Under the pieces are notes generated by a model. It searched no databases and was not told the origin of the DNA. It saw nothing but the letters and a program-made list of their open reading frames with translations. A program made the translations under genes and the position numbers. Positions 51,934-60,396 of a DNA stretch of 64,000 bases are shown one piece after another; positions within the stretch are counted from its first letter, which is position 1, and each line of letters begins with the position of its first letter. This stretch comes from Streptomyces sp. LHD-70. Its GTDB lineage: Bacteria; Actinomycetota; Actinomycetes; Streptomycetales; Streptomycetaceae. The DNA lies in assembly GCF_031157275.1 (NCBI RefSeq), contig NZ_JAVIFW010000009.1, positions 303,184-367,183 of the forward strand, in the 5' to 3' direction.

Positions 51934-52653
51934 CTACGCCGCGAGGTCGTTCTCGTCCGAGTCCGCCGAGGGTTCCGTACGCGGGCCCGGCAGGCCGACC
52001 GCGTCCGCCACGACAGGGCCGCGGCCCCGTGCCCGTACGAGCCAACTCGCCCTCGGCGCACGGGAGATCGCCTTGGTGAGCGGGGTCAGGAGGGCCATCG
52101 CGAGCGGGGCGAGGAGCAGGGTGACGGCGGTGCCCAGCGCGAAGCCGCCGATGACGTCCGTCGGGTAGTGCACGCCCATGTAGACCCGGCAGACCCCTTC
52201 GAGCAGCGCGAGCCCGATGCCGATCAGGCCGAGCCCCCGGTGCGCGACGAACAGGCCGACGCCGAGCGCCATCGCGAGCGTGGCGTGGTCGCTGACGAAC
52301 GAGAAGTCGGTCTTGCCGTCGACGAGGACCTGGAGCCCGTCATGGTCGAGGAACGGACGACGCCGCTCCACGAAGTCCCGGATCGGTACGTTGACGAGCA
52401 CCGCGAGGCCCGCGGCGAGCGGGGCCCAGACCAGGGCGGCGACGGAGGTCTCGGCGTCCGGACCGCGCCGCACCGTGCGCCAGCACCAGAGGACGAGCAG
52501 CACCAGGGCAAGCAGCAGTCCGTACTCCCCGACGAAGCCGACCAGCCGGTCGGCCCAGGCGGGGGCGTCCTTGGCGACGCCGTTGAGTTCGTAGAGCAGG
52601 CCCACGTCGGGGTTCGACCCTGAGGTCCCTGGTCCAGCCTCTGGTCCAGCCAT
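51934..52653 (-). CDS. PAP2 family membrane phosphatase
   Basis: The 239-residue protein has about five transmembrane helices. The three PAP2 motifs are RDFVERRRPF (motif 1), SFVSDHATLA (motif 2, with SDH instead of SGH) and CRVYMGVHYPTDVIGG (motif 3 with catalytic His). It dephosphorylates lipid phosphates such as undecaprenyl pyrophosphate or phosphatidate. The tail after residue 200 is polar and cytoplasmic. It converges on the sortase-like gene. Confidence 0.9.
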   Translation of the reverse strand: MAGPEAGPGTSGSNPDVGLLYELNGVAKDAPAWADRLVGFVGEYGLLLALVLLVLWCWRTVRRGPDAETSVAALVWAPLAAGLAVLVNVPIRDFVERRRPFLDHDGLQVLVDGKTDFSFVSDHATLAMALGVGLFVAHRGLGLIGIGLALLEGVCRVYMGVHYPTDVIGGFALGTAVTLLLAPLAMALLTPLTKAISRAPRASWLVRARGRGPVVADAVGLPGPRTEPSADSDENDLAA

Positions 52654-52943
52654 GGTGCCGTGACCCCTTGTCCTAGTGCCGACGGGCGCGCTCCTTGCGC
52701 GTGCCCTGCTCAACCCCCGTGCCTCAGAGCTGGTCAGTGCTGCTGCGGTACTGCGCTGCTGCGGTGTTGCTGCCGTGCCGCTTGCTGCTTGTGCTTGCTG
52801 CTACGTGGTTCTCGCGTTCAAGGGAACGACTGGTTCCCCCGTCTACGTTCCACGGTCCACCGAAAGATCACCCAGACGTTATCGAAGAGTGACGCGTACT
52901 CGACGCCCGGAGCCGCGCTTCGACGTAGGGATCAAGCCACCCG
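52654..52943. other. Intergenic region with GCTGCGG-type repeats, no gene seen
   Basis: This interval lies upstream of the PAP2 gene and downstream of the peptidoglycan hydrolase gene. It holds degenerate TGCTGCGG/TGCTTGCTGC repeats (52735-52805) and a less GC-rich stretch (52805-52900) that may hold the PAP2 promoter. I see no convincing open frame, RNA or palindrome. Confidence 0.5.
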
Positions 52944-53948
52944 TTACGGCAGCCCCGCGGCGAGCGCCTTCGCGCCGTCCTCGGTGACGCGGGTCGCCCC
53001 GAAGTAGTCCGGGGTGTCGATCGCGGTGAAGCGGATCACGGCACCGGTCCGGGGCGCGTCGATCATGTACCCGCCGCCGACGTAGATCCCCACGTGCCGG
53101 ATGGCCCGGGAATTGGTCAGGTCGTCCGAGAAGAACACGAGGTCACCGGGGAGCAGCTCCTCCCGCTTGGGGTGCGGCCCGGCGTTGTACTGGTCGTTGG
53201 CCACGCGCGGCAGCTCCACGCCCACCGATTTGTACGCGGCCTTCGTCAGCCCCGAGCAGTCGAACCGCCCTCCGTCCTCGGGCGTACCGTCCCCGCCCCA
53301 CAGATAGGGCTCGCCGAGGTGCTCCTGAGCGAACGAGATCGCCCCGGCGGCCTGCCGCGAGGGATCGACACGGCCCACGGGCCGGGCGAAGCTCTTCGAC
53401 AGATCGGTGATCGTCTTCACGTAGTTCTGCGTCTCGCTGTAAGGCGGCACGCCTCCGTACTTGATCACCGCGTACGCCCCCGCGTTGTACGCGGCGAGCA
53501 TGTTGTGCGTCGGATCGCCGGGGGCGTCCTCCACGTATCCGGCCAATTTGCAGTCGTACGACGCGGCTGACGGAATCGCGTCGGCCGGGTCCCACACGTC
53601 CCTGTCGCCGTCCTTGTCCCCGTCGACACCGTGCGCGGCCCAGGTGCCGGGGATGAACTGCGCTATGCCCTGCGCTGCCGCGGGGCTCTGCGCCTTCGGG
53701 TTCCAGCCGCTCTCCTGGTACAACTGCGCGGCAAGGAGCGCCGGGTTGATGGCCGGGCAGAGGTTGCCCCACTTCTGCACCAGCGACTGGTACGCCGCCG
53801 GGACCGCCCCCTTGGCGAGGCCCACGGCCCCCTTGCCCGCGCCGCCGGCGAGGCTGCCCGCGGCCATGTACGTACCGACGACGAGCAGTCCGAGGAACGC
53901 GGTGAGTCCGGCGACGACGGCACTCCCGACCAGCACTGCCTTACGCAC
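52944..53948 (-). CDS. Bifunctional lytic transglycosylase / NlpC-P60 peptidoglycan hydrolase
   Basis: The roughly 334-residue protein has an N-terminal membrane anchor. A lytic transglycosylase-like domain follows, with catalytic Glu in YQESGWNPKAQS and AAYNAGAYAVIKYGG. The C-terminal NlpC/P60 domain has Cys in FDCSGLTKAAY and His in IRHVGIYVGGG. GTG 53948 was preferred over TTG 53954 by spacing to GAGGGG. The same domain pair is used as the VirB1-like component of Gram-positive type IV secretion systems. It is encoded about 2.2 kb from the VirB-like operon. Confidence 0.9.
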   Translation of the reverse strand: MRKAVLVGSAVVAGLTAFLGLLVVGTYMAAGSLAGGAGKGAVGLAKGAVPAAYQSLVQKWGNLCPAINPALLAAQLYQESGWNPKAQSPAAAQGIAQFIPGTWAAHGVDGDKDGDRDVWDPADAIPSAASYDCKLAGYVEDAPGDPTHNMLAAYNAGAYAVIKYGGVPPYSETQNYVKTITDLSKSFARPVGRVDPSRQAAGAISFAQEHLGEPYLWGGDGTPEDGGRFDCSGLTKAAYKSVGVELPRVANDQYNAGPHPKREELLPGDLVFFSDDLTNSRAIRHVGIYVGGGYMIDAPRTGAVIRFTAIDTPDYFGATRVTEDGAKALAAGLP

Positions 53949-54070
53949 CGTCAACCGCCCCTCACGCCTTGGGAGTACGCCTCCGCCAGTCTAGAGCGCT
54001 GACGCCGGGCGAAAGGAGTTATCCACAGGCCAGGCCGGACGGCCGGAAACCGCCGGGCGGGCGCGGCGGC

Positions 54071-55543
54071 TCAGCCCGGATCCGCGGGATCGTCCGCCGG
54101 CACCAGCGCCCCCCGCTCCACGAGCCGCGCCACCTCCGGAAGGGCCACCTCCGCGAGCCGGTCGGCCTGGGCGCCCTCGGCCTCGGCGATACGGGCCAGT
54201 TGCTCGCCGAGCGTGGCCTCGCGACCGGCGCCGCCGAGCAGGGCGACGGCGAGCGGGGAGATGCGGTCGCTCCAGTTGAGGCCGTCCCCGGGGACCTTGA
54301 GCACCTGCTGGGTCAACTCCCAGCCTGTGCCGCCCCGCTGGTCGGCCTGCTGCCACAGGGTCAGACCCTGGCCGGGCAGGAAGCGGGTCCGGAGCGGGTC
54401 GTGCGCGCGCAGCCAGTCCCGCCGCCCGAACCACCCGGCGACCTGCGCCCCGGTCAACTCGCCCGCCTCGGAGGACATTTCCTCCACGCGTACGACGGAC
54501 TCCTGGTGCCCGGAGCGGCGCACTACGACGGTGCCCACGCCGACGGCCTCCACCTTCTGCGTCTCGAACCAGCGCAGCCAGGCCTCCCGCTGCCCGAGCG
54601 CCTCCTCGCCGCCCGCGAGCTCCAGCCAGTGGTCGACGTACGGCACGACCCCGGTGACCGACCGCTGCACGATCCACGCGTCGAGTCCGGCACCGCGCGG
54701 GATCCACCCCGCGAGCCGCTCGCGCCAGTCCTCGCCCGCGCGGTGCACCCAGTTCGCCCGGAACTGCAGGTACCCGCCCTCGGTGAGCAGTTCCGGTGCC
54801 GCGCCCGCGAGTTCGGCGCAGAGCGCGTCACCGGGGCGCCCGGAGTCCCGGTGCACGCTGTGCACGGTGCCGGGCCCGACGGCGTACGGCGGGTTGCTCA
54901 CGACGAGGTCGAAGCGGCGTCCGGCGACGGGCTGCGCCATGTCGCCCTGGAGGATCTCCCAGTCGAGCCCGTTGAGCGCGGCCGTGGTCGCGGCGAAGCG
55001 GGCGGCACGTGGCGACAGGTCGGTGGCGGTGACCTTGTCGGCCTGCGCGCTCAGGTGCAGGGCCTGCACGCCGCCGCCGGTGCCGAGGTCGAGCGCGGAC
55101 TCGACGTGGTGCGTGAGCGTGGCCCGGCGCAGCAGCGAGGCGTCGAGGCCGATGGGCGCGACGGCCTCGGCCCGCCGGTCCTGCGGCGCGGGCCGCAGGA
55201 ACCGCGGGAAGTCGGAGATCGCCCACCATTTCTCGTACGGATGGAGATGCACCGCGGCGCGCACGGCGCCCTCGCCCGCGGACTCGAGGAGGGGCACGAC
55301 CGCGGCCTCCGCGCGGTCGAGCGGGACCGTGCGCCCGCACATGAAGAGCTGGATGAGGACGGCCAAGGGGTCGTCCTCGCCGAGCAGTTGCAGGGTGAGC
55401 GTGGGGTCGTAGCGGTTGAGGCCCTGTGCGGCCTCGATCCCGACGCGCGAGACGATCGCATCGCGCGTGTAGCCGTGCGACGTCAGCACGTCCCGCAGGG
55501 CGGTGACGGCGGAGGGGGCGATCAGGGGCTGCGTGGTCATCAT
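54071..55543 (-). CDS. SAM-dependent methyltransferase of the HemK/PrmA-like group
   Basis: The protein has 490 residues. A roughly 150-residue N-terminal helical domain precedes a Rossmann methyltransferase domain with SAM motif DLGTGGGVQ (about 160) and the N-methyltransferase signature NPPYAV (about 225). The C-terminal domain of about 200 residues is of unknown function. NPPY is typical of enzymes that methylate Gln, Asn or an exocyclic base amine. Its target is unknown; RNA or protein modification is most likely. Confidence 0.88.
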   Translation of the reverse strand: MMTTQPLIAPSAVTALRDVLTSHGYTRDAIVSRVGIEAAQGLNRYDPTLTLQLLGEDDPLAVLIQLFMCGRTVPLDRAEAAVVPLLESAGEGAVRAAVHLHPYEKWWAISDFPRFLRPAPQDRRAEAVAPIGLDASLLRRATLTHHVESALDLGTGGGVQALHLSAQADKVTATDLSPRAARFAATTAALNGLDWEILQGDMAQPVAGRRFDLVVSNPPYAVGPGTVHSVHRDSGRPGDALCAELAGAAPELLTEGGYLQFRANWVHRAGEDWRERLAGWIPRGAGLDAWIVQRSVTGVVPYVDHWLELAGGEEALGQREAWLRWFETQKVEAVGVGTVVVRRSGHQESVVRVEEMSSEAGELTGAQVAGWFGRRDWLRAHDPLRTRFLPGQGLTLWQQADQRGGTGWELTQQVLKVPGDGLNWSDRISPLAVALLGGAGREATLGEQLARIAEAEGAQADRLAEVALPEVARLVERGALVPADDPADPG

Positions 55544-55586
55544 GGTCCGGTTGTCGGCTCGTGTACGCGGAGACTGAACCCTTAGG

Positions 55587-55607
55587 CCATTGGGTTACCG
55601 CCAATGG
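55587..55607. promoter_or_regulatory. Palindrome upstream of the methyltransferase gene
   Basis: CCATTGG and CCAATGG are perfect seven-base arms around GTTACCG, 44 bases before the methyltransferase start. It could be an operator or overlap the promoter. The cognate protein is unknown. Confidence 0.45.
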
Positions 55608-55726
55608 GCGAACCGGATGAAATCACCTTGCGGGCCCGCGCGTTGGGGCACATCCGCCCCGTGACCTGGTAACGCGCCCGCGAAGGATCTTGCGGAAGGG
55701 CGTCCATTCCGTGCGCGACTCCGAAC

Positions 55727-55745
55727 TGTCCACAGCCTGTGGACA
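55727..55745. promoter_or_regulatory. Inverted pair of DnaA-box-like sequences
   Basis: TGTCCACAG and CTGTGGACA form a perfect palindrome around one base; each half resembles a Streptomyces DnaA box (TTGTCCACA). A single pair is too little for an origin. The surrounding 55544-56195 interval holds no gene that I can support. Confidence 0.5.
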
Positions 55746-56005
55746 ACTGGGGCCGAGTGAACCGCGGAGGCGACGAACCATTCCGTATCCACACAAAGGG
55801 GATGAATGGAATGTCTCGCATGTTCCAGCGGACCTTCTCCCATATGCATGCAGCACTTGCACGCACCCCGAACGAGCCGCCGCAAAGAACCGGCCAATCC
55901 CCCCGAGCCCCAGCCCCGACCAGCGCATACGCGCCGTGACGGACACCGCCCGTTCATTGCCCGGCGTCACCCCGCGTGATACACAGAGTGACCATACGTG
56001 CCTCT

Positions 56006-56041
56006 GTTGACCGCTCCGCACGCCCGCGCGGAGCGGTCAAC
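56006..56041. promoter_or_regulatory. Long perfect palindrome upstream of the T4SS-like operon
   Basis: GTTGACCGCTCCGC and GCGGAGCGGTCAAC are perfect 14-base arms around an 8-base spacer, about 155 bases before the first gene of the secretion-like operon. It could be an operator, or a terminator or attenuator in the leader. Confidence 0.7.
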
Positions 56042-56195
56042 TGCGCCGCGTACAGACTCCGTACGAAGTTCGCACGAAGTCCGCCGACGAATGACTCCAA
56101 GTCGACATGCGACAGCGGCATTCTCAGCGAGAATAGGCGTGACCTCTGCACACGGGCAGGGGGTGCAGAACTACCCAATAGGGGCGGTGAGTTAC

Positions 56196-56504
56196 ATGCT
56201 TCTGGCAGCCGAAAAGGGCGACATCACGACCATCATCGGCGGGATCGCTCCGGACTGGGGCCCCTTCGGAAACCTCGGCAACGAAGCACGCGTGATGATC
56301 GAGGTAGTGATGGCCATCGCCATCCTCCTCTGTCTCGGCATCGCGATCTGGGGCGCGGCCAAGCAGCGCATCGGCGCCACGGCCCTGCGCGACACCTTCA
56401 GCGCCGAACAGGGCAAGGGCCTGATCATCGCGGGCCTGACCGGAGTCTTCATCATCGGCTCCCTCGGCACGCTCTTCACGATCGTGTACGGGATGGCCGT
56501 CTGA
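56196..56504 (+). CDS. VirB2-like small membrane protein of the secretion-like operon
   Basis: This 102-residue protein has a short polar N-terminus (MLLAAEKGDITTIIGG) and two hydrophobic helices (about 35-55 and 74-97) joined by a basic loop KQRIGATALRD. Topology and position fit a VirB2/TrbC-type subunit, though it could simply be a small accessory membrane protein. GTG 56187 and GTG 56139 are in-frame alternatives. It is the first gene of a six-gene unit resembling the S. coelicolor cmd cluster. Confidence 0.75.
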   Translation: MLLAAEKGDITTIIGGIAPDWGPFGNLGNEARVMIEVVMAIAILLCLGIAIWGAAKQRIGATALRDTFSAEQGKGLIIAGLTGVFIIGSLGTLFTIVYGMAV

Positions 56505-56708
56505 CCCAGCCACGCAGTACCCCGGGCCCGGGCGATCCCACCGCCCCCACGCCCCCGCCCCTGTCTCCGACTCCCATCCGCCCGTCGTGCCCACCGGCTG
56601 AGGTTGCGTCCCCCTGATGTCCAGTCACCACACCGCGCCCGCGCGGAAACCAGCACGGCTACCGTCGTACTCCGTGGTTCCGCACTTCCTCGAGGGGGCG
56701 TACGCGGC

Positions 56709-57524
56709 ATGAGTCCCGACGACGACCACGGCCGGCCCGACGACGGCGGCTACGGCGGCTCCGGCCACACCCGCACCCGCCTCCCGGACGGCGACGGCGG
56801 GTACGGCACGGCCAGACGCATGCCACGGTCCCCGCGCAGCCTGGTCACGGTCGTGTCGGTCGTCGTCCTGCTCGTCGCGGCGATCGCGTTCGCGAACAGG
56901 GGCGGGGGCGAGGGGAGTTCGGACTCCGCGCCCTCCGAGGACGGCCGGGGGCCTGCGGCGGCCCCGACTGCCCCGTCCGGGCAGAAGCCGGTTTCTTCTG
57001 GGTTCGGGAGGGATCGGGAGGGGGTGCAGAGCGCTGCCGCGAATTACGCTGCCGCTTTGGGGTCGGACGGGATGTTCAACGCCGGCCGTCGCCACGCCAT
57101 CGTCAAGGCAGTGGCCCATCCCGGTGCGGAGAAGCGGCTGCAGTCCGGCTTCAACGCGGACTACTCCAAGGACCTGCTGGGGAAGATCGGCCTGAACGAG
57201 GACGGATCTGCCCCCAGGGACTCCACGTTCGTCAACCGCACCATGCCTGCCGGGACCAAGGTCAAGGCCTACTCGGACAGTGAGGCGACCGTAGAGGTCT
57301 GGTGCAACGGACTCTTCGGCCTCACCGGAGAGGACACCACCAACCCCGTGACCAGCAGCTGGTTCACCGTGACGCTGAAGCTGAAGTGGAACGGCGACTG
57401 GAAGGTTCTGGAGACGCGGCAGAAGACCGGACCGACCCCCGTCACTGGGGACAACCCCGTATCCGGCGCCGACGAGATCGCCGACGCGGTCAAGCAGTTC
57501 GGAGGGTTCACGTATGCCCGCTAG
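56709..57524 (+). CDS. VirB8-like bitopic membrane protein
   Basis: The protein has 271 residues. A Gly/Asp-rich cytoplasmic tail is followed by one membrane helix (about 43-62) and an extracellular domain of about 170 residues. That domain starts with a helix (VQSAAANYAAALGS) and ends with a curved sheet (SSWFTVTLKLKWNGDWKVLET), as in the NTF2-like fold of VirB8/TcpC. The assignment is by topology and predicted fold, not by clear sequence identity. It overlaps the next gene by 11 bases. Confidence 0.75.
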   Translation: MSPDDDHGRPDDGGYGGSGHTRTRLPDGDGGYGTARRMPRSPRSLVTVVSVVVLLVAAIAFANRGGGEGSSDSAPSEDGRGPAAAPTAPSGQKPVSSGFGRDREGVQSAAANYAAALGSDGMFNAGRRHAIVKAVAHPGAEKRLQSGFNADYSKDLLGKIGLNEDGSAPRDSTFVNRTMPAGTKVKAYSDSEATVEVWCNGLFGLTGEDTTNPVTSSWFTVTLKLKWNGDWKVLETRQKTGPTPVTGDNPVSGADEIADAVKQFGGFTYAR

Positions 57525-58791
57525 TCACGCACGCCGCGCCCTCTCAGTGACCACAGCCGTCGTCGCCGTACAGACGTCGCTCATCGCACTTGCCGGTCGT
57601 GCCGCCGCAGCCCCTGAGCCCAAGGACGACCCCTGCGAACTCATCGCAGGACCGGCAAAGAAGTACTGCGAAAACGGCAAAGAAACCAGCACCACCCCCA
57701 AATCCCCCGCCGACGACGCCCTCAGCACCCTCGACCCGCTCTCCTCCCTGGCCAAGGGCTGCGCCGACGCCGCCTCCTGGACCGTCGACAAGCTGAGCGC
57801 CGCCGTCAAGGACACGGCGAACGTCGACTTCACCAACCCGACGTTCCTGCAGCAGTACGCAGTCGTCTTCGCCGCGTCGACCATCCTGACCCTCCTCCTC
57901 TGGCTGCTCGCCGTCGCCAAGCGGGCCGTGCGGGGCGTGCCGTTGACGACCGCCGTCGGGGAGGCCATCGGGTTTCTCTGGCTCACCGTGCTCGCCTCCG
58001 CGTTCACGCCGCTGATCCTCTACACCGTCGTCTCCGCCACCGACGGCGTCTCGGAGGTGCTGGCCAAGACCACGGGCGGCCAGACCGACGTGTTCTTCGG
58101 GTCGTTCTCCGAAGCGCTCAAGAAGGGCGAGGACATCGGCGGCGGACCGATCATGCTGATCGTCGTCTCGCTCGTCTCGATCCTCGCCGCCGGCGTCCTC
58201 TGGCTGGAGCTCGTCATCCGCGCGGCGCTGCTGTACGTAGGCGCCCTGCTCGGCACCGTCGTGTACGCGGGACTCGTCGACAAGAACCTCTGGTCGCACG
58301 TGCGCCGTTGGGCCGGGATCATGATCGCGGTGATCCTCGTGAAGCCCGTGATCGTCATCGTGCTCGGGCTCGCCGGCGCGCTCTCCGGCGACGACGGGCC
58401 CGACGCGTTCTCCGCCGTCGTCTCCGGCCTCGCCATCATCCTCCTCGCCATCTTCGCCTCGGCGATGATCTACCGCTTCGTCCCGGGCTTCGGCGACGAG
58501 ATCGCCGCAGGCCGCAACAACCGCATCATGCAGAGCGCCGAGGGCAAGGCCGCCGCCGTCATCAGCTCGCCCGCCGCGCTCGTCTCGCAGGGCATCAAGA
58601 CCCACAGCACCCGCGGCCGCGGCGGCGAGGACAGCGGCGGCGGCAGCGCCCGCCCCGCCAACCCCGCCAGCGGAGGCGTCGCCGCGCACGCCAACCGAGG
58701 GGCGAGCAGCTCAGCCGCCACCCCCGCGCCGCGCACCGGAACCCACAGCACCAGAAGTACGACCAACCGCACGGGAGGTGAAGGGCGTTGA
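57514..58791 (+). CDS. VirB6/TrbL-like polytopic membrane protein
   Basis: The protein has 425 residues. A signal peptide ends near AAA at residue 29. A Cys-containing extracellular segment follows (CELIAGPAKKYC and one further Cys), then about six transmembrane helices between residues 110 and 330 with the long loops typical of VirB6/TrbL. The tail (about 340-425) is hydrophilic and Ser/Gly/Ala-rich. It overlaps both neighbouring genes. Functionally it would form the inner-membrane channel of the complex. Confidence 0.8.
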   Translation: MPASHARRALSVTTAVVAVQTSLIALAGRAAAAPEPKDDPCELIAGPAKKYCENGKETSTTPKSPADDALSTLDPLSSLAKGCADAASWTVDKLSAAVKDTANVDFTNPTFLQQYAVVFAASTILTLLLWLLAVAKRAVRGVPLTTAVGEAIGFLWLTVLASAFTPLILYTVVSATDGVSEVLAKTTGGQTDVFFGSFSEALKKGEDIGGGPIMLIVVSLVSILAAGVLWLELVIRAALLYVGALLGTVVYAGLVDKNLWSHVRRWAGIMIAVILVKPVIVIVLGLAGALSGDDGPDAFSAVVSGLAIILLAIFASAMIYRFVPGFGDEIAAGRNNRIMQSAEGKAAAVISSPAALVSQGIKTHSTRGRGGEDSGGGSARPANPASGGVAAHANRGASSSAATPAPRTGTHSTRSTTNRTGGEGR

Positions 58792-60338
58792 CGACCCAGT
58801 CCCACCAGGTCGCGCCCCGCCGCACATATCTGATCGGCCGGGCCCGGCCGAACGCGATCGTCGGCAAGAACCGCGAGACCGGCGAGATCGCCCTGATCAT
58901 CGCCGGAGCCTTCCTCGGCATGATGTGCGGCCTGCTCGTCCCCGTCCTCTCCCTGCGCATCGTGCTGCTCACCGGCTTCCCGATGCTGGCCCTCGCCGCG
59001 GTCTACGTGCCGTACAAGGGCCGTACGTTCTACCGCTGGTACGAGGTCAACCGCAGCTACAAGCGCAGCCTGCGCCAGGGCACCGCGTACCGCTCGGCCG
59101 TGCCCGAGGCCGGAGTGCGGCTCGACGGCCGCGAGGTCGAGGTCGGACCGCCGCCCGGCATCGGCCGCATCGCCTGGCTGGCCGCGCCCTTCGGCCCCGA
59201 CGAGATCGCCGTGCTCCTGCACGCCGACCGCCGCACCGTCACCGCCGCCATCGAGATCGAGGGCCCCGGAGTCGGCCTGCGCGACAGCGAGGACCAGGAG
59301 GCCCTCGTCGACCGCTTCGGCACCCTCCTGAAGCACGTGGCGAACGGCGACGGCTTCGTCACCCGCCTCCAGATGCTCGCCCGCACCCTCCCCGCCGACC
59401 CCGACGCGCACGCCAAGGACGTCGCGGTCCGCGGCGACGAGAAGGCGCCGAGCTGGCTGCAGAGCTCGTACGACCAACTGCAGTCCATGGTGTCGACCAG
59501 CAGCGAGCAGCACCGCGCGTACCTCGTCGCCTGCATGCACTACACCCGCGAACTCGCCGCCGAGGCGCAGGCCGTGGCCCGCGCCGCCCGCCCGCACGGC
59601 GGCCGCAAGCTCGACAAGGACGCCGGTATCGCGGTCGTCATGGCCCGCGAGCTGACCGACATCTGCTCGCGCCTCCAGGAGGCCGACATCCGCGTACGCC
59701 AGCCCCTCGGCCAGGGCCGGCTCGCCTCGCTCGTGCACTCCATGTACGACCCGGACCACCCCATCGACCACATCCAGGCCATGACCCAGCGCAACGCCTG
59801 GCCCGCCGAACTCGACGCCATGGAGCCCACGTTCCTCCAGGCCAAGACCCGCGAGTCCTCCACCCGCGCCCCCTGGTGCCACGCCACGGCCTGGGTGAAG
59901 GAGTGGCCGATGACCCCCGTGGGCGTCAACTTCCTCGCGCCGCTGCTCGTCCACACCCCGGACGTGATCCGCACCGTCGCCGTCACGATGGACCTCGAAC
60001 CCACCGAGGTCGCCATCGAGCGGATGCTCACCGAGAAGACCAACGACGACGCGGAGGCGAGCCGCCAGGCCAAGATGAACCGCACCGTCGACCCGCGCGA
60101 CGCCGCCGCCCACTCCCGCCTCGACCAGCGCGGCGAGGACCTCGCGAGCGGCGCCGCCGGCGTCAACCTCGTCGGGTACATCACGGTGTCCGCCCGCTCC
60201 CCCGAGGCACTCGCCCGCGACAAACGGACGATCAGGGCCTCGGCGGGCAAGTCGTACCTCAAGCTGGAGTGGTGCGACCGCGAACACCACCGGGCGTTCG
60301 TGAACACGCTGCCGTTCGCCACCGGCATCCGCCGCTAG
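58788..60338 (+). CDS. SCO6880-type VirB3/VirB4-N-like protein
   Basis: This 516-residue protein starts at TTG, overlapping the previous stop by four bases, with GGGAGG upstream. Two adjacent membrane helices (about 35-75) resemble VirB3/PrgI. They are followed by a roughly 430-residue soluble domain without a P-loop that resembles the N-terminal domain of VirB4 ATPases. Together with the next gene it looks like a VirB3-VirB4 fusion split before the motor domain. I recall similar SCO6880-family proteins in actinobacterial conjugative elements. Confidence 0.82.
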   Translation: MTTQSHQVAPRRTYLIGRARPNAIVGKNRETGEIALIIAGAFLGMMCGLLVPVLSLRIVLLTGFPMLALAAVYVPYKGRTFYRWYEVNRSYKRSLRQGTAYRSAVPEAGVRLDGREVEVGPPPGIGRIAWLAAPFGPDEIAVLLHADRRTVTAAIEIEGPGVGLRDSEDQEALVDRFGTLLKHVANGDGFVTRLQMLARTLPADPDAHAKDVAVRGDEKAPSWLQSSYDQLQSMVSTSSEQHRAYLVACMHYTRELAAEAQAVARAARPHGGRKLDKDAGIAVVMARELTDICSRLQEADIRVRQPLGQGRLASLVHSMYDPDHPIDHIQAMTQRNAWPAELDAMEPTFLQAKTRESSTRAPWCHATAWVKEWPMTPVGVNFLAPLLVHTPDVIRTVAVTMDLEPTEVAIERMLTEKTNDDAEASRQAKMNRTVDPRDAAAHSRLDQRGEDLASGAAGVNLVGYITVSARSPEALARDKRTIRASAGKSYLKLEWCDREHHRAFVNTLPFATGIRR

Positions 60339-60396
60339 CCACGTCCGACGACAGCCCGCCAGCCCTCCGGAATCAGAAGGTAGAGGCGCCAAGCCC

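Noticed and set aside
55727..55745. DnaA-box pair as a replication origin
   Set aside because: Only two boxes are present, and there is no dnaA, dnaN or box cluster; isolated TTATCCACAG-like sites also occur near 24650 and 54018.
55739..55939. A short plus-strand ORF starting near 55739 or 55806
   Set aside because: Third-position GC bias is weak, the ribosome binding site is doubtful and no domain is apparent.
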